The notes beneath the pieces were generated by a model. It searched no databases. It saw only the letters and a program-made list of their open reading frames with translations, and was not told the origin of the DNA. The translations under genes and the position numbers were made by a program. Positions 43,896-54,007 of a DNA stretch of 64,000 bases are shown piece by piece. The DNA lies in assembly GCF_004000985.1 (NCBI RefSeq), contig NZ_BIMH01000001.1, positions 186,001-250,000 of the forward strand, in the 5' to 3' direction. The stretch is from Paenibacillus validus NBRC 15382 (GTDB taxonomy: Bacteria; Bacillota; Bacilli; Paenibacillales; NBRC-103111). Positions within the stretch are counted from its first letter, which is position 1, and the number at the start of each line of letters is the position of its first letter.

Positions 43896-44657
43896 TCAGG
43901 TCAGCCATCCGCCGTTGGGACTTATGATTTGTCCGGTAATATAGCCGGATTCCGGCAGCGCCAAGAAATAAACGAGTGAAGCGATTTCGTCGGGTTGGGC
44001 GAACCTTCCCGCCGGAATGTCGTGCTCAAGCGCCGCTTTCTCCTGCGCGTCGAAGCCTGCCATCATCATCGTGTCCACGGCGCCGGGAGCGACTGCGTTC
44101 ACCGTTACCGCCGAGGGCGCAAGCTCCTTTGCCAGTGCTTTCGTGAAGGCGTTGATCCCGCCCTTCGCCGTCGAATATGCGACTTCGCAAGAAGCGCCGG
44201 AGATGCCCCAAATCGACGAAACGTTAATGATCCGCCCGTATTTTTGAGCAATCATCGCGGGCATGAACTGCCGCGTTATCAGAAACGTACCTTTTAAGTT
44301 GATGTTCATAATGTCATCCCATTCCGTTTCCGTGACATCAGACAGCATCCCGTAATGGGAAATACCCGCGTTATTAACCAGAATATCGGGAATAAGTCCG
44401 TGCTGTTCGAGCTTCTCGCGCATACGTTCGATTTGATCGAGCGATCTTAAATCAGCGGTAACCGTCAGTACACGGGCTCCGTGCCGCATGCAGCTTCGGG
44501 CTGTCTCGTTCGCCGATTCATGCGACTGCAAATAATGGATGACGACGTTCATGCCGACGGAGGCAAACCGGCGGGCGATCGCCGCGCCGATTCCGCGGCT
44601 CGCCCCCGTTATTAGTACGGTTTGTTCGGTAAAAGATTTAATTCCGGTTGGTGTCAT
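43896..44657 (-). CDS. ymfI: SDR oxidoreductase, likely EF-P 5-aminopentanone reductase (YmfI)
   Basis: About 253 residues. Rossmann motif TGASRGIGAAIA, NNAG, catalytic Ser in NVSSIWG and YSTAK (Y-x3-K). In B. subtilis YmfI reduces 5-aminopentanone on lysine 32 of EF-P. The specific role is inferred from synteny with ymfF/ymfH. ATG 44657 overlaps the ymfH stop (ATGA). Confidence 0.87.
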   Translation of the reverse strand: MTPTGIKSFTEQTVLITGASRGIGAAIARRFASVGMNVVIHYLQSHESANETARSCMRHGARVLTVTADLRSLDQIERMREKLEQHGLIPDILVNNAGISHYGMLSDVTETEWDDIMNINLKGTFLITRQFMPAMIAQKYGRIINVSSIWGISGASCEVAYSTAKGGINAFTKALAKELAPSAVTVNAVAPGAVDTMMMAGFDAQEKAALEHDIPAGRFAQPDEIASLVYFLALPESGYITGQIISPNGGWLT

Positions 44658-45940
44658 TTCGCCTCGCTTCGGACAATGGACGCTGCGAGCTGGTTCCAGT
44701 TGAAATGATCGGCCAGGCATGCATTCACATCTTCAAGCGAAAGCTGTTCATACACCGGCAATATGTCAAAAAGGTCCATATCCTTAAAACGGTATTTCGT
44801 AAACTCGTTGGCGATTGCCTCCGGCGAGTTCAATTGGCGGAGGAAAGCACCGATCTTCTTCTTCTTGCTCCGTTCAAAATCGGCGCGGTCGATGCCGGAC
44901 GCTTTCACCTTGTCTATTTCTTCTTTCACCCGGTTGATCAACAGCTCCGGATCCTTGGTGTCGCCGCCGATTACCGAGAATGCGTATTGCTCCGCAATGT
45001 TGTATTCGGATCCGAAACTGTCGGAAATGAGCTGCTCATCATACAGCTTCTGGTAAATGGCTGAGCTGGGGCTGACGAGTATGTCGAGCACCACTTTCAT
45101 CGCCAGCTCCCGCTTCATCATCTCACGGCCGCGAAGCGGTTGACTCGATTCCTTGCAGCCGAACAAGCATTTCGGCACGGAAACGGGCAGCGTGCTTTCC
45201 TTCCGCGGCGCCTTTACTTCACCAGGCTCCGTTTCAAACAGACGGTGAATCTCTCCCTGCGGCTTAAACGTCTTGGCCGCCTGGTTTTGCTTAACCAAAT
45301 CCATTATTTCCTGCGGATCGACGCCGCCGACCACAAATAAGCTCATATTGGTCGGATGGTAGAACGTATGGTAGCATTCGTACAGCATTTCCTTCGTAAT
45401 TTCCCCAATCGACTCGACAGTGCCGGCTATATCGATATGCACCGGGTGAACATGAAACATCGTTTCAATTAACCCGAAATAAACGCGCCAATCCGGATTA
45501 TCCTGGTACATCTTAATCTCTTGGCCGATGATCCCCTTTTCCTTCTCCACATTCTCGTCCGTAAAGTAAGGATGCTGCACGAAATCAAGCAAGGTCGTCA
45601 AATTTTCCCGGATATGCCCGGTCGCCGAAAACAAGTAAGCGGTTCGATCGAAGCTTGTGAACGCATTGGCCGACGCGCCTTGGGCGGCAAATACGGAGAA
45701 GATGTCCCCTGTGGGCTCTTCGAACATTTTGTGCTCCAGAAAGTGGGCGATGCCGTCCGGCACTTTTTGCTCCGGCCGGCCTTCTACTCGGAAATGATTA
45801 TCGATCGAGCCGTATTTGGTTGAGAACGTGGCGTATGTTTTTTGAAATCCTTCTTTCGGCAAAATGAATACCGTCAATCCGTTAGGAAGCTGCTCGCTGT
45901 AAAGCGTTTCCTTGACTTGCGGGTAAGGGATCGTTTGCAT
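44654..45940 (-). CDS. ymfH: M16 peptidase YmfH (EF-P modification associated)
   Basis: 428 residues. The inverted zinc motif HxxEH is intact in GIAHFLEHKMFEE, with the distal Glu in EKGIIGQEIKMYQD. It forms a pair with YmfF, immediately upstream on the same transcript with no gap. Confidence 0.92.
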   Translation of the reverse strand: MQTIPYPQVKETLYSEQLPNGLTVFILPKEGFQKTYATFSTKYGSIDNHFRVEGRPEQKVPDGIAHFLEHKMFEEPTGDIFSVFAAQGASANAFTSFDRTAYLFSATGHIRENLTTLLDFVQHPYFTDENVEKEKGIIGQEIKMYQDNPDWRVYFGLIETMFHVHPVHIDIAGTVESIGEITKEMLYECYHTFYHPTNMSLFVVGGVDPQEIMDLVKQNQAAKTFKPQGEIHRLFETEPGEVKAPRKESTLPVSVPKCLFGCKESSQPLRGREMMKRELAMKVVLDILVSPSSAIYQKLYDEQLISDSFGSEYNIAEQYAFSVIGGDTKDPELLINRVKEEIDKVKASGIDRADFERSKKKKIGAFLRQLNSPEAIANEFTKYRFKDMDLFDILPVYEQLSLEDVNACLADHFNWNQLAASIVRSEAK

Positions 45941-47257
45941 TTATTGTCCCCCTTTGCTGTCGGTTAAAAAATAAATCGTATCCAGCTCGGTTTGCCGGGC
46001 GATCCGCTGTATGTCGGCAGGCGTCGTCTGCTCCACCGCTTCAATCAGCTTCGGCACGGTGCGCTCCGCTCCCGACAACCGGTTATTGAAGTCGAAGGCG
46101 ATTAACTCGAACGCTGAGTCTTGAAGCTCGCGCAAATGTCCGGTTATCATCGCTTTCGTCTGCTGCAGCTCGGTGTCGTTAATCTGCCCGTCTTTCATCG
46201 CCTGAAGCTGGTCTTTAATGATTTGAACCGCCTTCTCGTAGTTCCCGATCTCAATGCCGGATTGTATCGTGAGAATGCCTTTATGTCCATCCAGTCGGGA
46301 CGAAGCGTAATAGGCCAGACTCGCCTTCTCCCTGACGTTTGTGAACAGCTTGGAGTGCGGATAACCGCCCAGAATGCCGTTGTACATGAGAGCGGCCGGA
46401 TACGAATCGTCACCGTACGAAGTCGGGATGCGCAGCCCCATATTCAGCTTGCCTTGATTGAGGTCAAGGCGTTCCACCACTTCGTTCACCTTCGTCACTT
46501 GACGATGCTCCGCCTTCAAGGCATAGCCCGGTTGAGCGGTTCCGCGGCTGTCGCCAAGCTGAAAGGAACGCTCGATCAACGGGAGTACCTGGCTTAAACT
46601 GGTGTTGCCGACTACATACACGTCAATCGGCGCCTGAGCGAGCCATTGACGGTAACGGTTCGTCAGCAGATCGGAATCAATGGCTGCCAAATCTTCAATA
46701 CGACCGAGGGGATGCAGCCGATACGGCTCCTCCTTGCACATCTCCGCGATGCAGCGTTCGGCTGCATAGCGAATCTTATCGTTGACGATCGCTTCCAACC
46801 GCTTCTGGACGGTCGTTTTCTCCGATTCGATATATTTGGCCCTCAACCGATCGGCGTCCATCGCCGGTTGTGTCACAGCCTCGCCTAAAAACTGCAGCGC
46901 CTGTGACAGTAAAGATTCCTTGCTTGAGACAAAATCATCCTGAATAACGTCCATCCGAAACTGCACCATCTGATAATCGCCGCGCTTGTAAACGTCAAAG
47001 CCGAAGCCGGCGCCGTACAAATCGTCCAGCCGCTCCCGGAATTGTTTCGTTTCCGGATAAGCCCGGCTGCCCCGGCGCAGCACGAACGGAATCAAAGCGG
47101 TCGGCGTCACGGTGTCCTCCTTCAGCGGACACCCGATATATACGGAAATCGCAAACGTTTTAAATTGCTCGGTCGGGAGCACATGCACGCGTAGCCCGCG
47201 CACGGTTCCCCGTTCAAGTTGGATATGCTTCAAAGCTGCAACAACCCCTCTCGACAT
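45941..47257 (-). CDS. ymfF: M16-like protein YmfF (inactive partner)
   Basis: 438 residues with the M16 fold, but where HxxEH should be it reads LIPFVLRRGSRAYPE, so it has no zinc site. The R/Y pair needed for substrate binding lies in the C-terminal half (REKASLAYYASSRLDGHKG). It looks like the regulatory half of a two-subunit M16 peptidase with YmfH. Confidence 0.9.
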   Translation of the reverse strand: MSRGVVAALKHIQLERGTVRGLRVHVLPTEQFKTFAISVYIGCPLKEDTVTPTALIPFVLRRGSRAYPETKQFRERLDDLYGAGFGFDVYKRGDYQMVQFRMDVIQDDFVSSKESLLSQALQFLGEAVTQPAMDADRLRAKYIESEKTTVQKRLEAIVNDKIRYAAERCIAEMCKEEPYRLHPLGRIEDLAAIDSDLLTNRYRQWLAQAPIDVYVVGNTSLSQVLPLIERSFQLGDSRGTAQPGYALKAEHRQVTKVNEVVERLDLNQGKLNMGLRIPTSYGDDSYPAALMYNGILGGYPHSKLFTNVREKASLAYYASSRLDGHKGILTIQSGIEIGNYEKAVQIIKDQLQAMKDGQINDTELQQTKAMITGHLRELQDSAFELIAFDFNNRLSGAERTVPKLIEAVEQTTPADIQRIARQTELDTIYFLTDSKGGQ

Positions 47258-47303
47258 CGGTCTACCGCCTTTCCGGTTATTCCATTATATTCCTCTATAA
47301 ACA

Positions 47304-47334
47304 GAAGAAGCAACCGCAAAGCGGTCACTTCTTC
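47304..47334 (-). terminator. hairpin after sleB
   Basis: GAAGAAG..ACCGC-AAA-GCGGT..CTTCTTC, 12 paired bases; minus tail TGTTTATA is T-poor, so efficiency is uncertain. Confidence 0.5.
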
Positions 47335-47351
47335 GCCGAGTTATTTACAGG

Positions 47352-48182
47352 TTATTTGCAAAAGATATGTTTCCCTATCGTTTTCACCTGCGGACGGGTC
47401 CAAATCCACTTTGAAGTCGCCGTGGCCGGGTTAAAATAGTACAGGCAGCCGCCCGAAGGGTCTGAGCCGTTCAGCGCATCCTGGACCGCTTTGAACGACG
47501 TTTCGTTCGGCTCCAGCCAAATTTGGCCGTCAGCCACAGCCGTGAAGGCGCCCGGCTGGAAAATAACGCCTGAGACCGTGTTCGGAAAGCTCGGGGAGTT
47601 GACGCGGTTAAGGATAACAGCGGCCACCGCCACCTGCCCGATGTACGGCTCTCCTCGCGCTTCGCCGTGAACGGCGTTCGCCATCAGCTTCATATCCTGA
47701 AGCGATAGACCGAGTCTCGTGGACGGGGTCATGCCTGTCGGCGCAGGCGCCGTTCCGCCTGTACTCGGGGCAGCTCCGCCGCCGCCGCCTGCCGCATTGT
47801 TCGCCGGAGCGTTGCCCTGCGAACTGCCGGTGACCCAAGGCGGAAGCTCGTCATGCTTGGCCTTCCAGTCTTTGGTGGCTTCCCACAGCTTTACCTTTGT
47901 TTTGTCGCCGACAATGCCGTCAGCTTTCAGGCCGAATTCCGACTGGAACCATTTCAACGACCTTAACGTCTGATAGCCGAAGTCTCCGTCGACGTCTCCT
48001 TTATAAAAGCCTAGGAATTTCAAACGCCCCTGCAGCTCGTACACGTCTGCTGTTCCGGACGTTCCGTACCTGATTTCGTTCTTGCTGAACGTTTGCTCGG
48101 TATGTAAGCGGTGCTTGAGCTCCAACCCGGCAAATAACACAACTACCAAACTAACGGTGATGACAATCAATCGTTTGTTCAT
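47352..48182 (-). CDS. sleB: spore cortex-lytic enzyme SleB
   Basis: About 276 residues: N-terminal hydrophobic signal/anchor, a peptidoglycan-binding domain (about 45-105: DVYELQGRLKFLGFYKGDVDGDFGYQTLRSLKWFQSEFG), a Gly/Ala/Pro linker and the lytic transglycosylase domain (MANAVHGEARGEPYIGQVAVAAVILNRV, catalytic Glu). It digests cortex peptidoglycan in germination. No ypeB follows, unlike many Bacillus. A sigma-G promoter is upstream. Confidence 0.95.
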   Translation of the reverse strand: MNKRLIVITVSLVVVLFAGLELKHRLHTEQTFSKNEIRYGTSGTADVYELQGRLKFLGFYKGDVDGDFGYQTLRSLKWFQSEFGLKADGIVGDKTKVKLWEATKDWKAKHDELPPWVTGSSQGNAPANNAAGGGGGAAPSTGGTAPAPTGMTPSTRLGLSLQDMKLMANAVHGEARGEPYIGQVAVAAVILNRVNSPSFPNTVSGVIFQPGAFTAVADGQIWLEPNETSFKAVQDALNGSDPSGGCLYYFNPATATSKWIWTRPQVKTIGKHIFCK

Positions 48183-48233
48183 TCGCGGCAACTCACCTTT
48201 CCCACTCTCATGATGTCAGACCTATTTAAGGGT

Positions 48234-48263
48234 TATTATGAGAAAGGGATGCCGCTTCTATTC
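48234..48263 (-). promoter_or_regulatory. predicted sigma-G promoter of sleB
   Basis: Minus strand GAATA (48259-48263), 18 bases, CATAATA (48234-48240), matching GHATR-N18-CATWHTA. Confidence 0.72.
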
Positions 48264-48293
48264 AATACTTTCGTAATGCATCCTTCAACCTCG

Positions 48294-50894
48294 CTAGGAG
48301 CTCATTCGGTTGATTTCGTACTGCTCCATGGAGATCAGCACCTCGCGGGGCTTACTGCCCTCGTACGGCCCTACGATACCCCGCGCTTCCATCGTATCGA
48401 TCAGCCGCGCCGCACGGGTGTACCCGACGCGCATACGGCGCTGCAGCAGCGATACGGACGCCTGCTTCGCCTCCAAAATGATTTGCACCGCTTGATCGTA
48501 AAGCTCGTCCTCAAACAGGTCCTGATCGTCCTGTTTCTCCTCCACAAGCGGTACCATATCTTCAACGTATTCGACCTGGCGCTGGGTGCGCACGAAATTA
48601 CAAACGGATTCGACCTCCTGGTCGGATAAAAAGGCCCCCTGCACGCGGACCGGTTTGGACGCGCCCATCGGCAAATAAAGCATATCACCCCGGCCAAGCA
48701 GCTTTTCCGCTCCGGCTGAATCAAGAATCGTTCGCGAGTCGACTTGCGACGATACGCCGAAGGCGATCCGCGATGGAATGTTCGCCTTGATCACGCCGGT
48801 GATCACGTCTACGGAAGGCCGTTGGGTCGCAATCAGCAAGTGGATACCGGCCGCGCGCGCCATTTGCGCCAAGCGGCAAATCGCATCTTCGACATCATTG
48901 GCGGCGACCATCATCAGGTCGGCCAACTCGTCGACGATGACAACGATATAGGGCAGCGGAGCACCGGTTTGCGTTTCCACCAGCATGTTATTGTAGCCCT
49001 CGATATTTCGTGTGCCGCTCTTAGAGAACAGTTCATACCGCTTCTCCATCTCGACGACGACCTTCTTCAAGGCCAGCGAAGCGCGCTTCGGATCGGTGAC
49101 GACGGGCGCCAGCAAATGCGGAATACCGTTATACACATTCAATTCGACCATCTTCGGGTCAATCATCAGAAACTTGACTTCATCCGGCTTCGCTTTGAAT
49201 AAAATGCTCGTGATAATGCCGTTGACGCACACCGATTTCCCTGAACCTGTAGCCCCCGCAACCAACATATGAGGCATCTTCGACAAGTTGCCGACGATCG
49301 GCTGGCCGGAAATGTCGCGGCCGAGCGTGATTGACAGCTTGGAGGCGGCATCCTGAAAGGCTGCCGTCTCCATGACCTCACGCATCGTAACGATCGACAC
49401 CTCGGTATTCGGCACTTCGATGCCGATTGCCGATTTACCGGGAATTGGCGCTTCCATCCGGATGTCCTTAGCGGCGAGAGCCAGCGCGATATCGTCGGTC
49501 AAGCTGACGATGCGGCTAACCTTCACCCCGACGTCAGGCTGAATTTCGTAACGAGTCACCGCCGGCCCCCGCACCACTTCGAGCACCTTGGCGCGCACGC
49601 CAAAGCTTTCCAGCGTCGCTTCCAGCTTGCGGGCGACCGCTTTGTAGTCCAGCGAATCGGCGCCTTTCCCCGAAGCCGGCTTGGATAAAAGCTGCAGCGA
49701 AGGCAGTTCGTAAGGTATCGTCAGCGGCTTCGTCTTGATGTCAAAGTCTTCACCGTTCGCGGTATCGAGGCTCTGCTGCTCTTGCGGCTGCGCTGCCGGA
49801 TCGGCTGCTGCGGTCGCCGCCCCCGTGACAGAGGCTTGCGGCTGTCCGCTCAATTCGTTCTCGTCATAGCTTTCTTGCCGCACTTGTTCCTGAAAATCGC
49901 GAATAACCGGAATCGCCGAGTCGTATCCCGCGGCTTCTTTCGCATCGTTGCCATCGTTCGAATCGGGTTCTTCCCCGGCATAAGCGGAGTATACCGTTAC
50001 TTCTTCGTCCGCCTCCGAGTACGTCTCATCCTTAGTTCGTTTCGAGGAAACGCGCGCTTTCTTCCCGCCGTCCTCCGAAGGTTTTAACAGCTCAAAGAAC
50101 AAAGACCGTTTCTTGGCCGCGGATTTGCGAGCCTTAGGGTCCGGTCTGTACGTTTCTTCGTCGAAGTCTTCGTCGATCGGCATTGCGAGAACAGCCGCCG
50201 CTTTCTTCTTGCGCGCTGCCGCGGTCGCTGCGGCCGCCTCGGATGCTCTGGCCGCTTTCCGCTCCATCATCTTCCGCTTTAGGAATTGCCCGAGCAGCGT
50301 ATCCTTGAACGGCTTGCGTCCCTGCAGCCTGGCTGCCAGATCGCCGAACGACCACCCGGTAACCAGAATAAAGCCGGCTACAACCAGCGTAAATTGAATG
50401 AGCCGCGCTCCCAAATTGCCGAACATGAAATACAATGCCCCATACAGTAAGGAACCCGTCATCCCGCCGCCTACACCGTCGGTCAAGATGTTTTGGCCCT
50501 CTTCGGAAGGACTCAGCCCCTCGACCAGGCTCGTCCACGTCTGGAAGACGATCTGCCCTGCCGTGAAATCAGCCTTAGGGTACAGCTGTGTGAACAAGCT
50601 GATGTGGCTCATCAGCAGCAGGGACAGCATGATGAGCAAAATCCCCGACTTTCGGACCGTTCGCCAAATCGGCCACTGGCGCTTCATCATCGCGTACAAC
50701 GCGACGTATATGAATACGAGAGGGATGACAAAATCCCACGTCCCGATCACGAACCGGAACAAATAGGTGAGCGAACGGGCCACCGAGCCTTCACGGGAAA
50801 GCGCGATGACGGATAACGTTAAGATCAGGATGCCGTACAGCTCAAATTTTAAATTGGTTTTGATACCTTTGCCACTCTTCTTCCTCTTGGCCAA
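48294..50894 (-). CDS. spoIIIE: DNA translocase SpoIIIE/FtsK
   Basis: About 866 residues. The N-terminal block has four or five membrane helices, then an Ala/Lys-rich and acidic linker (about 215-390), and the RecA-like motor with Walker [10 protein letters not shown] and Walker [14 protein letters not shown]; the C-terminal gamma winged helix ([45 protein letters not shown]) reads KOPS/SRS-type sequences. It pumps the chromosome into the forespore. TTG 50894 gives MAKRKK, as in Bacillus; ATG 50900 abuts the GGGGG site. Confidence 0.95.
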   Translation of the reverse strand: MAKRKKSGKGIKTNLKFELYGILILTLSVIALSREGSVARSLTYLFRFVIGTWDFVIPLVFIYVALYAMMKRQWPIWRTVRKSGILLIMLSLLLMSHISLFTQLYPKADFTAGQIVFQTWTSLVEGLSPSEEGQNILTDGVGGGMTGSLLYGALYFMFGNLGARLIQFTLVVAGFILVTGWSFGDLAARLQGRKPFKDTLLGQFLKRKMMERKAARASEAAAATAAARKKKAAAVLAMPIDEDFDEETYRPDPKARKSAAKKRSLFFELLKPSEDGGKKARVSSKRTKDETYSEADEEVTVYSAYAGEEPDSNDGNDAKEAAGYDSAIPVIRDFQEQVRQESYDENELSGQPQASVTGAATAAADPAAQPQEQQSLDTANGEDFDIKTKPLTIPYELPSLQLLSKPASGKGADSLDYKAVARKLEATLESFGVRAKVLEVVRGPAVTRYEIQPDVGVKVSRIVSLTDDIALALAAKDIRMEAPIPGKSAIGIEVPNTEVSIVTMREVMETAAFQDAASKLSITLGRDISGQPIVGNLSKMPHMLVAGATGSGKSVCVNGIITSILFKAKPDEVKFLMIDPKMVELNVYNGIPHLLAPVVTDPKRASLALKKVVVEMEKRYELFSKSGTRNIEGYNNMLVETQTGAPLPYIVVIVDELADLMMVAANDVEDAICRLAQMARAAGIHLLIATQRPSVDVITGVIKANIPSRIAFGVSSQVDSRTILDSAGAEKLLGRGDMLYLPMGASKPVRVQGAFLSDQEVESVCNFVRTQRQVEYVEDMVPLVEEKQDDQDLFEDELYDQAVQIILEAKQASVSLLQRRMRVGYTRAARLIDTMEARGIVGPYEGSKPREVLISMEQYEINRMSS

Positions 50895-50965
50895 AACCAT
50901 TCACCCCCGTCAGCCTATTATACCATAAACTGGAGCGAAGCTGAACGGGACGCCTGCAAAAACGG

Positions 50966-51199
50966 TTAGCCGGGAAAGACCGGTTTAAATTCGATTAACC
51001 GGCCAGGGGTGTACTGCGGATTTAAAAAATCTTGCGGGTTGCAGCTTATGAGCCGTACGATGGTAGCCTGCGTTTGATTGATCGGCTGTACCTGCATCGT
51101 CACGCCGTTCATGACGATTTCCAGCAATTGCGTCGCCGACTCCATCGCGTCAATGCCTTCCATGACCTTGTCCATCGGCAATATCGTGTAATGCGTCAT
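50966..51199 (-). CDS. ylzJ: YlzJ-like protein
   Basis: 77 residues beginning [17 protein letters not shown] and ending in a [10 protein letters not shown] tail, the YlzJ family. Function unknown. It overlaps tepA by four bases, as expected for the Bacillus tepA-ylzJ pair. Confidence 0.88.
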   Translation of the reverse strand: MTHYTILPMDKVMEGIDAMESATQLLEIVMNGVTMQVQPINQTQATIVRLISCNPQDFLNPQYTPGRLIEFKPVFPG

Positions 51200-51960
51200 T
51201 GCACCACACCCCCGGAGAGTGTTTTCCGGCGTTCTTCGATCATGCTGTTTAATTTGCCGATGGCCTCCCCTATTCCCCCCAAGCTGTCGATGAGCCCGTA
51301 TCTCACGGCATCCGTCCCGACGACGGTCGTTCCGATATCCCGCGTCAACTCGCCCGTTTTAAACATAAGCTCCTTGAATTTATCCTCGTCTACACGGGAA
51401 TGCCGGGTTACGAAACGAATGACGCGCTCCTGCATTTTATCCAGATATTCAAACGTTTGCGGCACACCGATAACCAGACCGTTCAGCCGGATCGGGTGGA
51501 TGGTCATCGTAGCGGTTTCCGCGATAATGGAATGGTTCGCCGACACGGCGATCGGTACACCGATACTGTGTCCGCCTCCAAGCACCAGCGTGACCGTCGG
51601 CTTCGACAAGGTGGCAATCATTTCGGCGATGGCCAGCCCCGCTTCTACGTCGCCTCCCACCGTGTTGAGAATGATCAGCACGCCTTCAATTTTCGGATTT
51701 TGTTCGGCCGCTACGAGCTGCGGAATCAGATGCTCGTACTTTGTCGTCTTGTTCTGCGGCGGCAGCACCATGTGTCCTTCTATTTGACCGATGATCGTCA
51801 TGCAAAAGATATTCGATTCGCCGCTCGGCACGACGGTTTGACCCAGCTGCTGGATGGCTTCAACCGCTCCGTTCTTGCGATTTTCGTCCTGCCCCTGAGC
51901 TGTCTGCGGCTGTTGTTGCGGCTGTTGTTGCGGCTGTTGATCCTGTCTGTTCGTCAGCAT
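51196..51960 (-). CDS. tepA: translocation-enhancing protein TepA (ClpP-like)
   Basis: 254 residues. The Gln/Pro-rich N-terminus ([12 protein letters not shown]) precedes a ClpP/crotonase fold with [16 protein letters not shown] and [18 protein letters not shown], where the Ser-His pattern of ClpP can be seen. In B. subtilis it enhances protein export and acts on small spore proteins at germination. Paired with ylzJ. Confidence 0.92.
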   Translation of the reverse strand: MLTNRQDQQPQQQPQQQPQTAQGQDENRKNGAVEAIQQLGQTVVPSGESNIFCMTIIGQIEGHMVLPPQNKTTKYEHLIPQLVAAEQNPKIEGVLIILNTVGGDVEAGLAIAEMIATLSKPTVTLVLGGGHSIGVPIAVSANHSIIAETATMTIHPIRLNGLVIGVPQTFEYLDKMQERVIRFVTRHSRVDEDKFKELMFKTGELTRDIGTTVVGTDAVRYGLIDSLGGIGEAIGKLNSMIEERRKTLSGGVVQ

Positions 51961-52032
51961 GGCAAATTCCCCCTACTAAGTATCCAAATCTTCTTTAGTA
52001 TGGTACGCTTCGCCAATAATATGCACGTATAG

Positions 52033-52074
52033 AAAAAGCTTCCTTACCCGGCAACGGCCGAACAAGGAAGCTTT
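52033..52074 (-). terminator. intrinsic terminator after RNase J gene
   Basis: AAAGCTTCCTT (52035-52045) pairs with AAGGAAGCTTT (52064-52074); minus tail TTTTTCT. Confidence 0.8.
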
Positions 52075-52116
52075 AACGTTTATATAACTTAGGGTTCAAG
52101 TGACTAATGCGAGTGA

Positions 52117-53793
52117 CTAGACTTCCATAATAATCGGGAGAATCATCGGTCTTCTTCTGGTTTGTTCATATAAAAATCGTCCGAGTGCATCTTTTACATG
52201 CGTTTTGAGCGATGCCCACTCATTTACGTTTTCATTCATCAGGCGATGGAGCGTGCTCGTCACGATCCGGTTCGCCTCGTCAAGCAGACCTTCGGATTCT
52301 CTCACATACACGAAACCTCGGGAGATGATGTCCGGACCGGACAAAATCGCACCATCCTGTTTGCTCAACGTTACGACGACGACCAGAATGCCGTCCTGGG
52401 ACAGCAGCTTGCGGTCGCGAAGCACGATGTTGCCTACGTCGCCTACGCCCAAACCGTCGATCAAGATGTTGCCCGCCGGCACTTTCGAACCTTTGCGAGC
52501 GACGCCGTCTTGAATTTCGACGGTTTCACCGTTGTCCACGATGAAGATGTCTTCGCGCGGAATGCCGACGGATTCGGCCAACAAGCCGTGCTGCCGCAGC
52601 ATCCGATACTCACCGTGAATCGGAATGAAATATTTAGGCCTCATCATATTCAGCATCAGCTTCAGTTCTTCTTGACTGCCGTGTCCGGAAACGTGCACAC
52701 CGGTTATCGAGCCCGGTCCGTAAATTACATGCGCGCCGATGCGCATAAGCTCATCCACCGTACGCCCGACGTAACGCTCGTTGCCCGGAATCGGAGTCGC
52801 CGCAATAATGACGGTATCTCCCGGCAAAATGTCGACCTTGCGGTGCGTCGATCGAGCCATACGCGTTAACGCGGACATCGGTTCGCCCTGAGAGCCTGTC
52901 GACAAAATGGCTACGCGATCGCCTGCCATCTTGTTCACTTCTTCCGGCTCGATCAGCATACCGTCCGGAATGTTCAGGTAACCGAGTTCGCTGGCGATCG
53001 ATACGACATTCACCATACTGCGCCCGATAACGGTCAGCTTACGACGCGTTGCCACGCAAGCGTCGACAACCTGCTGAATCCGGTGAATATTGGACGCGAA
53101 CGTTGCAATAATGACGCGCTGCTTCGCTTTGCGGAACACCTCTTCGATTTCTGCGCCGACACTGCGTTCCGATCCGGTATAGCCCGGACGCTCGGAGTTC
53201 GTACTGTCGGACAACAGGGCCAGTACACCTTTTTGTCCGATAGCCGCCATTTTGTGCAAATCGGCGTACTGATCGTTAACCGGCGTTTGATCGAATTTGA
53301 AGTCTCCGGTGTGCACCACGTTCCCTTCCGGCGTTTCCAGGCAAACCCCGACGGAATCCGGAATACTGTGGTTCGTTTTGAAGAACGTCGCTGTAATGCA
53401 ACCCATTTTCAATTCCGAATCCGCTGTGATCACATGACGCTTCGTTTCGCCAAGCAAGCCCGCTTCTTTCAATTTCGTTTCGATCAACCCCAAGGTTAAC
53501 CGGGTTCCGTAAATAGGCACATTCAGATGCTTGAGTACATACGGCAAGCCGCCGATATGATCTTCATGTCCGTGCGTAATCAGAATACCGCGAACTTTAT
53601 CGCGGTTTTCCGTCAAGTATGAAATATCCGGGATTACGATGTCGATACCGAGCATGTCCTCCTCTGGAAATTTCAAGCCGCAGTCGACAACGACGATGTC
53701 GTTCGCATACTGAATCACATACATGTTTTTACCGATTTCACCCACGCCGCCTAGGGCAAAAATCGAAAGTTTGTCTATATTTTTCTTTGACAA
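52117..53793 (-). CDS. rnjB: ribonuclease J (RnjB position)
   Basis: 558 residues. The beta-lactamase/beta-CASP nuclease motif is HGHEDHIGG, with HTGDFKFD, SDSTNSERPGYT, ATFASNIHRI and HVSGHGSQEE. Gene position beside dapA and tepA is that of B. subtilis RNase J2, whose metal motif is degenerate, yet here the full HxHxDH is present, so this copy should be active. It degrades and trims RNA from the 5' end. Confidence 0.93.
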   Translation of the reverse strand: MSKKNIDKLSIFALGGVGEIGKNMYVIQYANDIVVVDCGLKFPEEDMLGIDIVIPDISYLTENRDKVRGILITHGHEDHIGGLPYVLKHLNVPIYGTRLTLGLIETKLKEAGLLGETKRHVITADSELKMGCITATFFKTNHSIPDSVGVCLETPEGNVVHTGDFKFDQTPVNDQYADLHKMAAIGQKGVLALLSDSTNSERPGYTGSERSVGAEIEEVFRKAKQRVIIATFASNIHRIQQVVDACVATRRKLTVIGRSMVNVVSIASELGYLNIPDGMLIEPEEVNKMAGDRVAILSTGSQGEPMSALTRMARSTHRKVDILPGDTVIIAATPIPGNERYVGRTVDELMRIGAHVIYGPGSITGVHVSGHGSQEELKLMLNMMRPKYFIPIHGEYRMLRQHGLLAESVGIPREDIFIVDNGETVEIQDGVARKGSKVPAGNILIDGLGVGDVGNIVLRDRKLLSQDGILVVVVTLSKQDGAILSGPDIISRGFVYVRESEGLLDEANRIVTSTLHRLMNENVNEWASLKTHVKDALGRFLYEQTRRRPMILPIIMEV

Positions 53794-53878
53794 CGTATAA
53801 ACCTCCTTGGTTGATTTGACGACGATTTTCCATATGAACGATTAACCAATTCATAAACCGCACCAGTCACTTGCCACC

Positions 53879-53908
53879 ATTATACATGAAAGAATCTTGC
53901 CATTACAA
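53879..53908 (-). promoter_or_regulatory. predicted sigma-A promoter of the RNase J gene
   Basis: Minus strand TTGTAA (53903-53908), 18 bases, TATAAT (53879-53884). Confidence 0.62.
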
Positions 53909-53960
53909 GTAAACCGTAAATACCGCTCATCCCTGTGCCGGGTACTGCTTAGCATCTCCT

Positions 53961-53995
53961 AAAAAAAGAAAACCGATGCCGCGAACGGCACCGAT
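53961..53995 (-). terminator. intrinsic terminator after dapA
   Basis: CGGTGCCG-TTCG-CGGCATCGG stem; minus tail TTTTCTTTTTTT. Confidence 0.83.
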
Positions 53996-54007
53996 TCATC
54001 GAAGACT

